From the NCBI GenBank assembly GCA_038093975.1, contig JBBPTG010000186.1:1-47254 (forward strand): a stretch of DNA of 47,254 bases, written 5' to 3'. Below, piece by piece: positions 46,501 to 47,254 of this stretch. The translations under genes and the position numbers were made by a program. Origin of the DNA: Chalciporus piperatus (lineage: Eukaryota > Basidiomycota > Agaricomycetes > Boletales > Boletaceae). Below the pieces are notes generated by a model. The model saw nothing but the letters and a program-made list of their open reading frames with translations, searched no databases and was not told the origin of the DNA. The stretch's first letter is position 1, and the number at the start of each line of letters is the position of its first letter.

Positions 46501-47254
46501 AGCTCATCATAGATGCGTTGCTCGTTACCACTGGCCGGAGATTTCCAGATCCGTTTGAACGGAGTCAAGTGAAACCACTTTGACGAGGTGTCCGAGAAAA
46601 CGGCCTGCATCACAGCAGTTAGGTTACGATGAAAGAATCCAGGGATGGTGAACTCCTGGCCATTTCCGGCAGGGTTTTGTTCGCGAGTTGGCACCGAGAT
46701 AGTGATGGGTGTTTCTGTCCAGCCATCCTTGCGAAAGTGATGGTTAGGGTCAAGATCCTTCTCCGATGCGTCAAAGCGCTTCATCTCGGTATTGGCATTG
46801 AACCCTAGCAGATCTTCAGGACAGAAGTCTTCTGTCGTGATGACAGTGCTGGCGAGCCGAGTTACTTCCGCTGCTGACTTCAGTTTGCTTCCTGATAGCA
46901 TCCAATTCATCAACCTCCAAACAGACATTGATTTCCATGGCCATGGTGGGGGCGGAGGTCCAGAAATGGCATCGGAAGAACTGTGACTGCTAGTAGAATG
47001 CGAGTTGGCAGTTGACAGCTCGTTGAGCAACAGAAAGAAGTCAGGATCGTATGATGGACGATGACGATACTCTCGAGCAATGCCAAAGATATTGAATGCT
47101 GACCGAAAAGAGTCGAATACATGCAATATGACACGAGGGATGATAGAAGCAGGCCCAGAAGAAGGTTCTAGGAGTATAGGGAGAGGTGGTTCTGGCAAGA
47201 CATCCCTGAAGCGAGCAGGTAAACGGCGAGACCGAATAGGACGGCTGGAATCTG
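43535..47254 (-). CDS. Plavaka-type DNA transposase C, partial at both ends
   Basis: The frame is open at the right window edge, so the N-terminus lies outside. Introns at 46259-46206, 45972-45922, 45680-45628 and 45460 to about 45406, plus further ones near 45290, 44790 and 43840, all splice in frame. Landmarks: SRRLPARFRDVLPEPP, WPVYLFFGNLSKYIR, KKNKSDILAHCKRELIHAIW, CPCPSCLVPKSEFHRLG, VDLLHEVELGVFKSVF, FHQIPSFGLGSIRRF, CAIPVFEGLFPREHDD, STYKIHALGHYPNTIRSLGT, HLIPVFAEGW and DWVAYYVN. It ends in an acidic tail (EEEEGEPLTYSGDTESDNDD), where the Gypsy B LTR begins at 43534, replacing the natural stop. No internal stop or frameshift is seen, so the catalytic part may still be functional. It differs clearly from transposases A and B. 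Confidence 0.85.

Overview
The window looks like a transposon-dense island in the nuclear genome of a mushroom-forming basidiomycete (Agaricomycetes). The reasons are introns of about 50 nt with GTRNGT donors and CTAAC-type branch sites, three different Plavaka-type DNA transposases, chromodomain Ty3/Gypsy elements, a DUF6532-like gene, and the absence of bacterial features. I found no rRNA, tRNA gene or CRISPR array. Family names come from recognising motifs by eye; no database search was possible.

Layout from left to right: (1) 1-201, the 3' end of an unrecognised gene. (2) 522-3610, an apparently intact four-exon Plavaka transposase (A), followed by a repeat-rich non-coding zone with CAACTG arrays and inverted repeats (4.49-5.1 kb) and about 3 kb of eroded sequence ending in a 44-bp tandem repeat. 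(3) 8674-12794 (minus), a second Plavaka transposase (B), killed by a solo LTR in its zinc finger, a stop codon and a 1-nt deletion. (4) 12982-23253 (plus), a divergent seven-intron gene of unknown function (gene U). Its fourth intron holds a complete, young Ty3/Gypsy element (Gypsy A, 14501-22021, TSD GTTAA). (5) 23688-25068, a truncated Gypsy B fragment broken by a second copy of the solo LTR (LTR X). (6) 25628-30615, a Ty1/Copia element whose two flanks belong to different repeats. (7) 30616-31345, Gypsy B leader plus LTR, next to a 5'-truncated DUF6532-like gene (to 33127). (8) 34405-35560, a decayed third Gypsy (C), followed by a minisatellite. (9) 36361-43534 (minus), a Gypsy B copy with complete gag and pol. 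Its LTR sits in the C-terminal tail of (10) a third Plavaka transposase (C, minus), which runs off the right edge.

The most interesting content is the expression layout of the two Gypsy families. Both show a Tf1-like self-priming signature: an 11-12 nt PBS, 2 nt after the 5' LTR, is exactly complementary to the predicted first bases of the transcript. Both have a long leader with no ATG in any frame. That leader carries an ORF lacking ATG (ORF0) that stops just before the gag ATG; in Gypsy A it ends with three consecutive stops, TAG TAG TAA. Both carry an extra gene after pol. In A it is a membrane protein with its own TATA box. In B it is a zinc-knuckle protein starting 4 nt after the pol stop. 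Gypsy B also has a textbook -1 slippery heptamer directly before the gag stop.

The unrelated-body LTR X carries eight TGACTCA (Gcn4/AP-1-type) sites, five of them spaced exactly 10 bp apart, upstream of its TATA box. The rest of the window records a history of nested insertion, ectopic recombination between elements, and C-to-T nonsense decay.
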